The notes beneath the pieces were generated by a model that was not told the DNA's origin, ran no database searches, and saw only the letters and a program-made list of their open reading frames with translations. From Microcyclospora pomicola (Eukaryota; Ascomycota; Dothideomycetes; Capnodiales), in assembly GCA_002786065.1 (NCBI GenBank), contig NHNY01000005.1:62001-126000 (forward strand): a DNA stretch of 64,000 bases, written 5' to 3'. Of the stretch, positions 41,897 through 51,356 are shown piece after piece (the stretch's first letter is position 1; every line of letters begins with the position of its first letter). The position numbers and the translations under genes are program-made.

Positions 41897-42811
41897 TCAT
41901 GATGCCTGTCAACGTTTGGCGTTTGAAGAGATTCACTCTGTTTGTTCTGCGCGCTGCCGTGCTGAGATCTGCTCACGCATGTGCAGGGTTCTGGTTGGAC
42001 GATGATATCGATATACTCGCCTAGATGTAACTGTTCTCCATCCTTCAACGGATTCGTGAGCAGTGGCCGAAGCGTATACCTGATTATCGAAAACCATGTC
42101 AGCATCGAAAGCATCGTCCAAAGTATCGCCCGAGACGTCTTACATGAAGCCTCCCGGCACGACCCTTTCAAGTATTTTACCTCCTGCCTCGATGACCTTG
42201 GCCACGCAATATCTCTCTGCCACGCTATGGCCGGCTCCATTCACAGCATAAATACTGCAGATGTAAATTGGCGGACAAGCTACCTCACGCGGTCTGCGAA
42301 GCGGTGTCGGCGTCGGTGGCGACGGAGGCAAAAGGCCAGAGTGCACCAGTGTCCTCGTCCATCCGGTGGAGCGAGGGGTCAATGGCTGAGCTGGAGATTT
42401 CGCCAGCGTCCTGGCGAGCGAGTCCAGCGAGGCGCGCTCCGGCAGTGAACGCGCTGGTGTCGAGGCGGTGGTGGCGGCAGGGAAGGAGTAGAAGGAAGAC
42501 GATGGCGACGCTGGAATTGGGGCTGGAGCTGGAGCTGGATCCTCGATCAACACAGGCCGTGGAGCATTGACTGGTTTTGCTCGTGCTGGGTTGCGGCGCT
42601 GGAGCTTGTTGGGTTTTGAGGCTTTGTGTCCGTTGCGTGCGCTGGTGGAAGCTCGCTTGTTGGGTATAGGGGCCATACCTGCGGTTGCTGGAGCGGGAGT
42701 ATTGGAAGTCCGTTCTTCTGGAGAGGAGAAGATTCTGCTCAGCAGTGATGAAGACACTGATCTTGGTAGGATGCTGAATGGTGGCGCGTTTGTCTCATAG
42801 TTGGTGGGCAT
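41897..42811 (-). CDS. Uncharacterised Pro/Ser-rich protein with a conserved-looking C-terminal module (2 or 3 exons)
   Basis: I do not recognise this gene. Exon 1 is 42811-42144 and exon 2 begins 42079; the 64-base intron (GTAAGA...AATCAG) restores ILERVVPGGFMYTLRPLLTN. Exon 2 can end at 41977 with a donor GTGAGC, then a 9-base exon at 41905-41897 gives 259 residues ending PEPCTCAS; without that intron the frame runs to 41794 and 317 residues. I prefer the spliced end because the read-through tail is polar and unlike the preceding module. The N-terminal 180 residues are low-complexity Pro/Ala/Ser with basic patches (SKPNKLQRRNPARAKP). The C-terminal 80 residues look folded, with alternating hydrophobics (GEQLHLGEYIDIIVQPEPC). 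An upstream Met 13 codons earlier (42850) is possible. Confidence 0.6.
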
Positions 42812-43548
42812 GGCAAGTGAGGCAGGCCCAGCACGTTGGCAGGTTTGCAACTGTTATGGCTATGCCGGTGGTCACATACATGAAAGTGGTAGATGGCAGG
42901 TCTGTGAAGAATATGGTATCGTTGGAATAGAGATTGATGTTCGTCGCACAGGACTTGTAGCGTATCTTTCATGTGATCGTCTATATACCAGGCAGACATT
43001 CGAGGGGCATTGTCTTTCTATAAGTAATGAAATGGAGTTTTTCGTGTCGTGAGATAGCAGAACGCATTGCAAAGGTCACCCTTCCAACTCCTATACACAC
43101 TCATGATATTCGTAAACGGCATTCCGAACACGTCATGCTCATCATCTCTGCACAATGATGCGATATTGTCATCAACAAAGCCGAGATCTGCTTCCGCCAT
43201 ATCATCCTCTTGACCTTCGGCTGTAGCGGAGATGCACACTAGTTGGTTGGGGGAAGTAAAATCTTCGAGTCGAGCACAGACGTCTTACAACCCAAAGTTC
43301 ACTCTGGCAGGAACAGCGAAAGAGTGGTCTGTCGGTAGGACTTGGCCTCCGTTCTTACCCAAGAGGCTGGTAACACGGCATTAGGTATTTCAGGAACCGG
43401 ACAGTATCGAATCGTGAGCCTAGAACGCCGCTGGCAAGGCCGGGTTTACGAGCATTTGTGACCTGAATCAGACTGGAATACCCAACTTTGCACCAGAATG
43501 ATAATCTGCTTTGCTGTATCAAACCTTTGCTGTATCAAACCGGCACTC
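42812..43548. other. Intergenic region between two minus-strand genes
   Basis: About 740 bases holding the upstream region of the Pro/Ser-rich gene and the 3' flank of the zinc-finger gene. A 16-base tandem duplication is at 43509-43540. No gene is seen. Confidence 0.5.
43509..43540. repeat. Perfect 16-bp tandem duplication
   Basis: CTTTGCTGTATCAAAC occurs twice in a row (43509-43524 and 43525-43540), eight bases beyond the stop codon of the zinc-finger gene. It is identical in both copies, so it is recent or an assembly slip. Confidence 0.85.
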
Positions 43549-45216
43549 TCATTCGCCAGTAGCAGGGCTGAGATCCTCATAGTCGCTATCAAATTGCAGC
43601 AAGTCATCAATGTTGTCAGCTGTTTCCATATGCTCATTCCGCAAAGTAGATGAATAGAATTGGTCCATCTCGAACTGGCCGGAAGTGCCATTCTGCAGGT
43701 CAGATATGTAGGACTCTGAGGGATGTCCATCGTTCGCGTTACTGACGCCGGTTGAAGGGTGATCGGCCATTTGTTCTTGAGAAAGTCTCGGAGGAAGCTG
43801 CGCATGCTGTAAATTATGTGCTGAAGTCGATGCGCCTGGATCTGAGAACGGTCCATTTCCTCCAGGTTGTGATCGGTCGTGACCATATGTACCCGACGCA
43901 TTCGAAATTGATGTCCTATCACTGTCCACAGCACCATCCAATGAAGTGTGAAGTCCACCTCGATGCTGCCCCACATACTCATCAGTCCCAATTCTCGTCG
44001 GAGGAAACTGCCGATGATCTCCGGTTTCATACGTGGGCGAAGATGAGTAATGCTGTGCACTCTCGGAACACTCCTGGCTGCTATTTTCAGTGCGGTAGGG
44101 CGAATAATTTGTTGGAGGGTACATTTGGAGGATCAGCAGCGTACGAAGCTTTTCGACCTCGTTCTGGACATTGACGAGTTTCTCGTCCACGAACATGTGC
44201 TCCACAACAGGATACTGCGAGCTGCTGGCCATGGTGCTAGGGTTTATTGTGCGTGGAACATCATCCATTCGCAGAATAAGCTGTTGCACTTGCCCCATTT
44301 CATCATGGATCCTCTGGAAAACAGTATGCAAGGCCAACATGGTCGAAGCTGTTGACCTGAATTTGTGCAGCAGATGCCCAAGACATTGCATAGCGTCGGA
44401 TAAATGCTGCTCTTTCGTTCTCAGAGCAGGACAGCCTTCCAGAACCCTTACGATCATGGCGGTGCCCCAATTGTCCACGGGATAGATGGCTTCTTTGGCC
44501 TCCCGCTGCTCAGCCGGGAATTGACTCTGTTCCGCCATGAGAGACCATCGTAAAAACCTGGTCAGTTCCTGCTCACTCCCCAATTGAGGAAGTAGAGTAG
44601 TCTGCATATAAGGCTTCAGATCAGGTTGAGCCAACAGAAACTTGAGCAATCCTTTGAGTCGAAGGAATTGATAATCCTCTGGGAGCTCTGGACCGCCATG
44701 TTTTTTGTTCCAGTGTTTGAGGAAGTCGGACAATTTTAGATAGTATGAACCGCAACAACCGAGGACATAGTGGGCCTTCAAGTCGACGATTGTGAAACCC
44801 GCACATCTTTCAGGATTATTGCAGGGAGTGATACACGAAGCATTGTTGGGATGTGTATCGCACGGACTAGTGCATAGCGAATTTATATGCTTCATGTGAT
44901 GCTCCAAGGCTCGATATGGTCGCTTGTTGGTGGTGGAGCAGTGTGTACACCTGCACTCTCGAGCCAGCTCGCATATCTCCTTAATGTGACTTCTCAAATC
45001 CCTACAGTTTTCAAACTTGACAGGGCAGCGATGGCAGATGTAAGCGGGTGCGCTCGTGTCGGATGCATAGTCTGGACCCGATTTGCACGCACACGTTCCA
45101 TCATTTCGAGTGTTACAAGGCTCATGGCAGTAATTAACGCCAGTCGTAATGGTGGAGCTGGTTGAGGTGACTTCCTTATCAGTGCGGCTGCCCGCTTTCC
45201 GTGGCGGCTGGTTCAT
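43549..45216 (-). CDS. Cys/His-rich zinc-finger protein, unknown role
   Basis: A single-exon 555-residue protein. Residues 30-173 carry about 25 Cys and His residues in zinc-finger-like spacing: YCHEPC and CAC near 29-44, a C-x2-C-x12-H-x4-C finger at 61-82 (YICHRCPVKFENCRDLRSHI), CRCTHC at 88-93 followed by HHMKHINSLC, and further CxxxC groups to 154. The order suggests degenerate C2H2/C2HC fingers; DNA, RNA or protein binding is possible. Residues 186-300 are predicted helical, with PQLGSEQELTRFLRWSLMAE. After 330 the chain is disordered, ending in an acidic stretch (LLQFDSDYEDLSPATGE) that could serve as an activation domain. I know no ortholog. A shorter relative without the fingers lies 1.4 kb upstream. 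Confidence 0.75.
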   Translation of the reverse strand: MNQPPRKAGSRTDKEVTSTSSTITTGVNYCHEPCNTRNDGTCACKSGPDYASDTSAPAYICHRCPVKFENCRDLRSHIKEICELARECRCTHCSTTNKRPYRALEHHMKHINSLCTSPCDTHPNNASCITPCNNPERCAGFTIVDLKAHYVLGCCGSYYLKLSDFLKHWNKKHGGPELPEDYQFLRLKGLLKFLLAQPDLKPYMQTTLLPQLGSEQELTRFLRWSLMAEQSQFPAEQREAKEAIYPVDNWGTAMIVRVLEGCPALRTKEQHLSDAMQCLGHLLHKFRSTASTMLALHTVFQRIHDEMGQVQQLILRMDDVPRTINPSTMASSSQYPVVEHMFVDEKLVNVQNEVEKLRTLLILQMYPPTNYSPYRTENSSQECSESAQHYSSSPTYETGDHRQFPPTRIGTDEYVGQHRGGLHTSLDGAVDSDRTSISNASGTYGHDRSQPGGNGPFSDPGASTSAHNLQHAQLPPRLSQEQMADHPSTGVSNANDGHPSESYISDLQNGTSGQFEMDQFYSSTLRNEHMETADNIDDLLQFDSDYEDLSPATGE

Positions 45217-46601
45217 GACTGCACAGACTAGCGAGCTGGCCGGCCGTCCTGGCGCTTCACTTCCCGATGCGCCGATCTCAGAAGTCTGTCCGAGTGGTTG
45301 AAGACAGGCAAGGCTGGATCTGGTCTCTTCACGAAGGCCGCGAGGATTTCACACAAGGCTGTCAGCAAATTGAGATGCTGTATGGACGAAAGCGAGGAAG
45401 AGAACAGTAAGGATGAGGAAACAGCGCAGCAGACGTGTTAACATTTGGCGTGGGTGGGCTCGCGAAGGCGCGATTCTGGAGCCCACGGCAAAACCCCTTC
45501 ATCCTTTGGGCGACGACAGAACACCGCAGCAAGCCGCAGTCTTCTACGTATATGTACCTCAGGCACGTCGACCAGTGCTTGCTACGTAGGTAACTCCAGC
45601 ACTGAATGTGCGTGTAGAAGTCCTTACCAGAGGTATTATGGTCCTCAGCTCCAACGCTGAGAATTGGTGAGCAAGGATAGTGCTGAATGCGACGAATTCC
45701 AGACGAAGCTGCAAATTTGGAGCTCACAAGGTTAATCACGCTCAGCTAGAGGAATAATCCAGCGTGCCTGTAGTGATCTGATAGCAACGACGATTGGAGC
45801 CGAACCACATGCCTCACATGGTGTTACAGATACAGCTGCATCGGTGGTACATCGATATGATGCCACACAGCCAGGGCTGCACGATGAGGTGATGGGAAGG
45901 TGCTATACACAGAGGGGTTAGCTGATTGCTGTCAGGGAAGATCCGAGATCGTCAAGCCGGGACATCGCCCTGAGCCAGATGTGTGAGCACACACCCATAA
46001 TGTGGAATCACGTGTAGCCGTTCTCCATGGTCATCTGCCATAATCTGTATGTTCGAATTAGGTCCATTTCGCAGCAGACGCGACGAGTATCGTTCAAAGC
46101 AGACTGGAGAAAAATCTTGCAAGCAGTCACGTCATGCTTCTATACACAGCCTTGTTCACAATATTCTTTTGCGATAAGGATTCTGCCGTGTAGATGGAGA
46201 TCCTTAACGTGCTCAATGGACAGTATATATCGTGGTTCAATCAATCACTCGAATGTGCTGTAGGAGATGCGATGAGGTCTGTTCTGAGTTTGGACCGCGT
46301 GGATGGCATTGTGCCACGTACCGCTCCGTGTGCTACTTAGCACAACAATAGGGCTAGAGCTATAACGTCCACATCTATTATTGAGTACTGCCCCTTGATC
46401 GAATACAACGACTATCTCATTCGTGAATGTACCTGCTGCCGTTCCTCCCCAACATATCTGATACCTCAGAACAGCCCAAGAGTATGCTCGTCCCATCGTC
46501 CGCGAACGCATGTTCCAGCCCGTGATGCGAGTGGTCAGAACAGTCAAGCGACTGGCCGCGACCTTCATCGAGCTGAGCAGCTGCACAGACCAGCCATACA
46601 G
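45217..46601. other. Intergenic region between the zinc-finger gene and its relative
   Basis: About 1.4 kb. Short frames at 45362-45739 and 46245-46586 show no similarity to either neighbour. An ATCACGTG hexamer-core site is at about 46007. No RNA gene is seen. Confidence 0.45.
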
Positions 46602-47551
46602 TCAAAACTGCGGTGCATCGAACTGTGTGCCGATGTAGTCGATCGAATCCTCCCTCCAGGCAGACAAATTCGGGAATGGGGCCGTCGAAGTGGTTTCCAG
46701 CATTGGTTCCATCAATGCGGCAGCATCACCATCATTCACATCTGACGTGTTCTCACACTCCATGGAATCGAAGGAGCAGATGCTACTACGCGACGAGCAC
46801 GTGTCCGTATGCATGTTCCTGCCGCCGTCCCGGCCACCATGACGATCCTCCAATGCTGAAACGGCCGATTTGTGGGGAAGGAACCCTCTTTCTTGATACT
46901 CATCAAGCAGTAGGTACATGACCTGGACGACCAATGAGCTTTCAGCGTTGACCGCGGTCCCTATGCTCAACTTTCCCAGCACACCCACGAGCTCTTCTCC
47001 TGGACCATCGAGACCCTCCAGCCATTGCGCTTGCTCTTCCTCCAAGCACCACTCCAAAAATGCCGAGAGCTCTTGCGCAGACTTGAAGATGGTGCAGAGC
47101 GTCGCTTCTCGGAAATGCGAGAGTTCTGGCAAAAGTAACGACCGCTGCAAACGTCCAACCCTGGAGCTTAAGGTTTGATCGTTATCTCCAGAGGCGTAGA
47201 TCTCCGCACTCTTCGATTGATCGTCATCGGCAGACTGCCCGCTGACAGGCCTCGGACAGCATTCACTGGGAGAGGTCGCAGCTAGTTGCACATCAGCATG
47301 GGAAATCAGGAGTAAGTAGACACACTGAATCCCCACAAAGAAGCGGGATATGCATCTATCTATAATGTATTCTGGTCACACGGCTCGGGAGACATCGTAC
47401 CTGGTCCTTCTGCAGCCTTGCGGTCATGGCTTTCGTGCTGAAAAGCCACGCCGGCACCAGTGTGTGCCACTCGTGAGTCTAGAACGCCATGGCGAATCGC
47501 AGGCGGGGTCCCCGGTGGCCTCTTGATGGACATGATCACGGCTTGCTTCAC
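46602..47551 (-). CDS. Truncated relative of the zinc-finger protein (2 exons, tentative)
   Basis: Tentative two-exon model: exon 1 at 47551-47401, intron of 119 bases (GTACGA...AACTAG), exon 2 at 47281-46602, 276 residues. The reading frame of exon 2 is open on its own from 47336 (244 codons). The segment RSLLLPELSHFREATLCTIF plus KSAQELSAFLEWCLEEEQAQ lines up with residues 191-231 of the zinc-finger protein downstream, sharing the LL-P-L...QEL-FL-W-L-EQ pattern, and both end in an acidic Asp-rich tail. The Cys/His fingers are absent. This looks like a diverged, shortened duplicate, either a small gene or a relic. The first exon and start are the least certain parts. Confidence 0.45.
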
Positions 47552-49032
47552 AGCTCGTTGCTACGCAGTATGGCTAAAGGTTGTTCAGACGTCGTGCAAC
47601 TACTAGCCAAAGTTTTGCGACCGAGCAAGGAGAGTTGACTTCTCTTCCAAGGTTGCAGTCCAGCAGTGGATCAAACCATATATGTATGAACAAAGTGCGT
47701 GGCACGGACGTGCAGCGGCCACTGTCAAATGCTCACATACATGGTCCACTGGATGTAGGTACAACACATTCAACATCGCGTATTGGTAAGATCTATCGCC
47801 ACCAAGAGCATTGGCTCTACGCTAGCCATCTCTTTACTCCACGCGATGGTGTAGAACGCCAAACACAAACCTTGTTCACAGAAGGTTTGAGCGGAACCGA
47901 GCAACGAACCTGCAGGTGGGCACAAGCACGGTCTACATCATGACTATTCCAGACCACGGACCAGCGCACGAACAGCCGCGATCGTCAGGCATCGTCAGAT
48001 CGATCACCCTTTTCATCAAACGTCTGGACGAGGCATAGTGACCGCAGTCTGGTGTGCACGAAGGATCGGGCTACACGATCACGGCATGTCTGGCCAGCCG
48101 ATAGCGACTTTGACACGCGTCCTGATGCCCATGCACCACATGCACTGTGAACAGAGTCCATGAACGCGCGAGACCGAGCGTGACCACAGCACTCCCGAGC
48201 CCAACTGTCTGTAAGCTATGCAGGTGGGCGGCCAGGGATGTGTGAGTTTCCCAGGATGGTGAGAAATTATTGATGATGATGCATCCCTGTTGACTCCACG
48301 TAGCGCGAGATTCCGGTTATACTTGTGTGCAACTACACGCGCCTTGTGTCGGCGTCTCCGTAATCTTCGGATCTATGGCTGATCGAGAACGAGATGCTCG
48401 CAAGTCACAAGCAGCAAAAACCCTACAATATCCACTGGCACAACAGCGCATTGTTTTATAGACCGCGTTCAAACACGGTGTCGGCAGGTCTCGTGAACAC
48501 ACATTGCCATCAATCATCGACTAGTCGTGCGGAGGCTAGTACTCCCCTTTCGAATGGACACAGCAATGGTCTGCCATGAGCCGAAGCAGACTGACCACTG
48601 TATTGAGTGGAGACAGGACCTGGTCAGTGAGATCAAGTGAACTAGCATTTCCATATCCTGCGTTATGTTCAATCATGCGACATTAGGTACAAGCAGAGCT
48701 CTCCGCGCTTCGCAGCGTTCACGGTCGAACTGCTCGGTCGGCGGACGGCTCGATCGTCGGAAGTATATCCTCGTCTCCACCTGATTGCTATATATATATA
48801 CAGGCGGTAAAGTGATGCCGTGGTCAGGTGGTCTTCGATAGCGTTCCTTGTCAAAACCAGCAACATACCAAAGGGCCGCCCGCTAATGACTTAGCACTGT
48901 CTCCAGTCTTGTTGAACCTTCTCAGGTTTTCTATAAGCCTCATTAGTAGCGATCTTCAGGCGCCACTAGAGGACCACGGCCAACACAGGCCAGAGTCGAT
49001 GTCGGTCCGACATGTCCATGAGGCCGATATTT

Positions 49033-49043
49033 GATGACTCATC
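49033..49043. promoter_or_regulatory. GATGACTCATC palindrome, AP-1/Gcn4-type site
   Basis: A perfect 11-base palindrome containing ATGACTCAT, the optimal site for Gcn4/CpcA-type bZIP factors, 143 bases upstream of the enoyl-CoA hydratase start. In fungi this core mediates amino-acid-starvation or oxidative-stress response. Confidence 0.5.
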
Positions 49044-49072
49044 AGTCCTGCCGCCCGCCCAGGCTATTCTTG

Positions 49073-49078
49073 CCTCGG
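49073..49078. promoter_or_regulatory. CCTCGG element, FarA/FarB-type
   Basis: CCTCGG is the core reported for the Aspergillus fatty-acid regulators FarA and FarB and occurs 108 bases upstream of this beta-oxidation gene. A hexamer can arise by chance, but its place fits the gene's function. Confidence 0.45.
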
Positions 49079-49185
49079 TCGGTTTGAAGGTCCGGAGCTT
49101 CAAGCTTCGCATGTGACATCAGACACACCATTTCGTCTCACCTTCCAAACATCTATTCTGAAAGTGCCATTGAAATCGCAACAAG

Positions 49186-50104
49186 ATGCTGGCATCACGC
49201 GTGCGACCCAGCCAACTCGGTAGATTTGTGCTCCCGCTCAAAAGCAGAAGCTACTCCAGCGCGGCCAGCTATGAGCACATCAAAGTCTCAACTCCTAAGC
49301 CAGGAGTCGGCATGGGTATATCATCCCCTGCTCTTGACCGTACAAGACATTCAGGCTGAATGATAGCCTCTAGTTGAGCTTCATCGACCGAAAGCGTTGA
49401 ACGCGCTCTTCACTCCACTTATCCTCGAGCTGAACACCGCCTTCCGTGCCTTCGACAAAGACCCCTCCATTGGCGCCATAGTCCTCACAGGCTCGCACAA
49501 AGCCTTTGCTGCTGGCGCAGACATCAAAGAGATGAGCACGAAGTCATTCGCCGAAGCTTACGGGGACGACTTCATCGAGTCCTGGAGCGAGCTGCCCAAC
49601 ACCATCAAGAAACCTGTCATCTCCGCGGTCAACGGCCACGCATTGGGCGGTGGCTGCGAGCTGGCCATGATGTGTGATATACTATACTGCTCCGAAAAGG
49701 CCAACTTTGGCCAGCCGGAGATCAAATTGGGCATCATTCCCGGTGCGGGTGGCTCGCAGCGTTTGACGAAGGCCATTGGAAAGAGCAGAGCTATGGAGCT
49801 CATCTTGACTGGAAAGAACTTCAGTGGACAGGATGCTTACGATTGGGGACTTGCTGCGAGGGTGTTCGCCACGCCGGAGGAGTGCGTGGACGCCGCATTA
49901 GCGACAGCAGAGACTATTGCTGGCTATAGTAGGATAGCAGTCAAGGCAGGCAAGGAGGTGGTCAATAAGAGCCAAGACTTGGGCATCAGAGAAGGCGTGG
50001 AGTACGAACGGAGGGTATTTCACGGACTGTTTGGAAGCGAGGATCAAAAGATCGGCATGAACGCTTTTGCGAACAAGCAGAAAGCAGAATGGAAACACCG
50101 ATAG
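49186..50104 (+). CDS. echA: Mitochondrial short-chain enoyl-CoA hydratase (2 exons)
   Basis: Hydrates trans-2-enoyl-CoA in mitochondrial beta-oxidation of short-chain fatty acids and in branched amino-acid breakdown. Exon 1 is 49186-49315, exon 2 is 49374-50104; the 58-base intron (GTATAT...CCTCTAG) restores PKPGVGMVELHRPKALNALF, giving 286 residues. The first 35 residues (MLASRVRPSQLGRFVLPLKS and after) are Arg/Ser-rich without acids, a clear mitochondrial presequence. Crotonase features: AFAAGADIKEMS for the oxyanion-hole Ala and Gly, GHALGGGCELAMMCD with catalytic Glu, and EIKLGIIPGAGGSQRLTKAI with the second Glu. All are intact. The A. nidulans equivalent is echA. Its stop codon is 36 bases from that of the convergent Rossmann gene. 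Confidence 0.95.
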
Positions 50105-50140
50105 ACTCTTAGCATGAGATCGTAACATACCTTCGTCATG

Positions 50141-51013
50141 CTATATTCTTGCCTTCAATGGTGTGAGATTGAACGTGTCCCAGAACTCTCTTCCAGCATA
50201 GCAGCGGCCCAACGTCTCCATACTGCGTGGCAAGCCCTTCACATCCTCCTCGGCCATAAGCTCATACACCCACTGTGCTTGCTGAAGTGGCTGCCGGTCC
50301 GCCTTGCCTTGCTGGGCAGCATTTTCGTCTGCATCAGCCCAGCCGGCAAACAGACTCCACCAATCGTACACGAACCCATCCGTCAACATCCACCGCTGAC
50401 CCTTCGCTTTTGTCCAGTTGCTCACCACCGCGACCATAGCCCTCGCTACATCCATGCCGTGCACCATGTGCAAGCTCTTCTTGCTCTTGACATCCGCCTT
50501 CGTCTTCGCGACCCGTTCAACCCACTTCTTGGGATCTCGCTCTCCACCCCACAGACCAGCAAGATTGATCACCACACCACCCAGCCCGAGCAACTCATCC
50601 TCCGCAATGGCACGCGCATTCGTCGTGTCATACGGCGAGTGCCGTGTCACCCATGTGCTCTTCTGCGGTATCTGCCAAACCCCCGTGGAGCCAAACTGAA
50701 CGAACTGGAAGCTATGTGATCCGGTCGAGTGCGCTTTGGAGTACCCATGTACCAAGGTCTTGGATTGGCCGTGACCTGTCAATGGAAATGTAACGAGGAT
50801 GCTTTTGGCGACAGGTAAGCTGCTGAACTGGTTTTTCGATGTGGAAGCGGATTGTTCGGATGGGTCGAAGGTCCATTTGAGAGTGTCGGCTCCCGCAACT
50901 TGACGGCCGTCTCTGGTCGTTGCGGCAAAGGTGATATTGCGAGCTTCGAGCAATGGGATCAGGAATGTGCTACTCCACCCAGCTCCGAGGATGAGGACCT
51001 CGACTGGCTCCAT
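50141..51013 (-). CDS. NAD(P)-binding Rossmann-fold protein (YeeZ/epimerase-like)
   Basis: Single-exon protein of 290 residues from the chosen start. The N-terminus MEPVEVLILGAGWSSTFLIP has a dinucleotide-binding loop GxGWxSxxL like that of the bacterial YeeZ-type short-chain dehydrogenase/epimerases, and VQFGSTGVWQIPQ continues the fold. The Tyr/Lys catalytic pair of classic epimerases is not obvious, so it may bind nucleotide without the usual chemistry. The C-terminal half has helices around HMVHGMDVARAMVAVVSNWT and WMLTDGFVYDWWSLFAGWAD. An in-frame Met 23 codons upstream (51082) adds a hydrophilic leader and lies close to the promoter; I prefer 51013 because the domain starts there. Function unknown. 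Confidence 0.75.
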   Translation of the reverse strand: MEPVEVLILGAGWSSTFLIPLLEARNITFAATTRDGRQVAGADTLKWTFDPSEQSASTSKNQFSSLPVAKSILVTFPLTGHGQSKTLVHGYSKAHSTGSHSFQFVQFGSTGVWQIPQKSTWVTRHSPYDTTNARAIAEDELLGLGGVVINLAGLWGGERDPKKWVERVAKTKADVKSKKSLHMVHGMDVARAMVAVVSNWTKAKGQRWMLTDGFVYDWWSLFAGWADADENAAQQGKADRQPLQQAQWVYELMAEEDVKGLPRSMETLGRCYAGREFWDTFNLTPLKARI

Positions 51014-51356
51014 TTTTGTGATTGGATTATTAGAAGGAATGGATGGGATGAGCTGAAAAGATAACTTATAAGACCACTTCACTGGTTGTCAATCTTCTAC
51101 GTTCATGTATGTATATGATTCTCCTCGTGAGAGTTAGAGAAAGTCGTCATGCATACTCCATCGTGACGACAAGGTGGGTGTCTCCAGCTGCAGCGCCCCG
51201 CGTTCAGGGTTCAATATGGCACGGAATTCGGTGTCAACGATTCCAACGCTTACATAAGGCATCCAATGGCTTTCGACGAGCACTTGAATCATCAGACACA
51301 GCTGCACAGTGGAAGATATTCTCGAACCTGTATCTTCACGTACCGTAGCGATCGCC
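51014..51356. promoter_or_regulatory. Divergent promoter, Rossmann gene and trpC
   Basis: A 343-base region. I looked for a Gcn4/CpcA TGACTCA site in front of trpC and did not find one. A short uORF of 10 codons starts at about 51105, and the trpC frame is open back to an upstream ATG at 51309. Confidence 0.5.

Larger units (their letters stand above)
47552..49185. other. Intergenic region upstream of the enoyl-CoA hydratase gene
   Basis: About 1.6 kb with no recognisable gene. The frame at 47581-47943 has no motif. A TA dinucleotide run lies at 48790-48800. The last 160 bases carry an AP-1/Gcn4-type site and a CCTCGG element (annotated separately). Confidence 0.5.

Noticed and set aside
51083-51356. 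Search for a Gcn4/CpcA TGACTCA site upstream of trpC
   Set aside because: None is present in the 340-base promoter, so general amino-acid control cannot be claimed from sequence.
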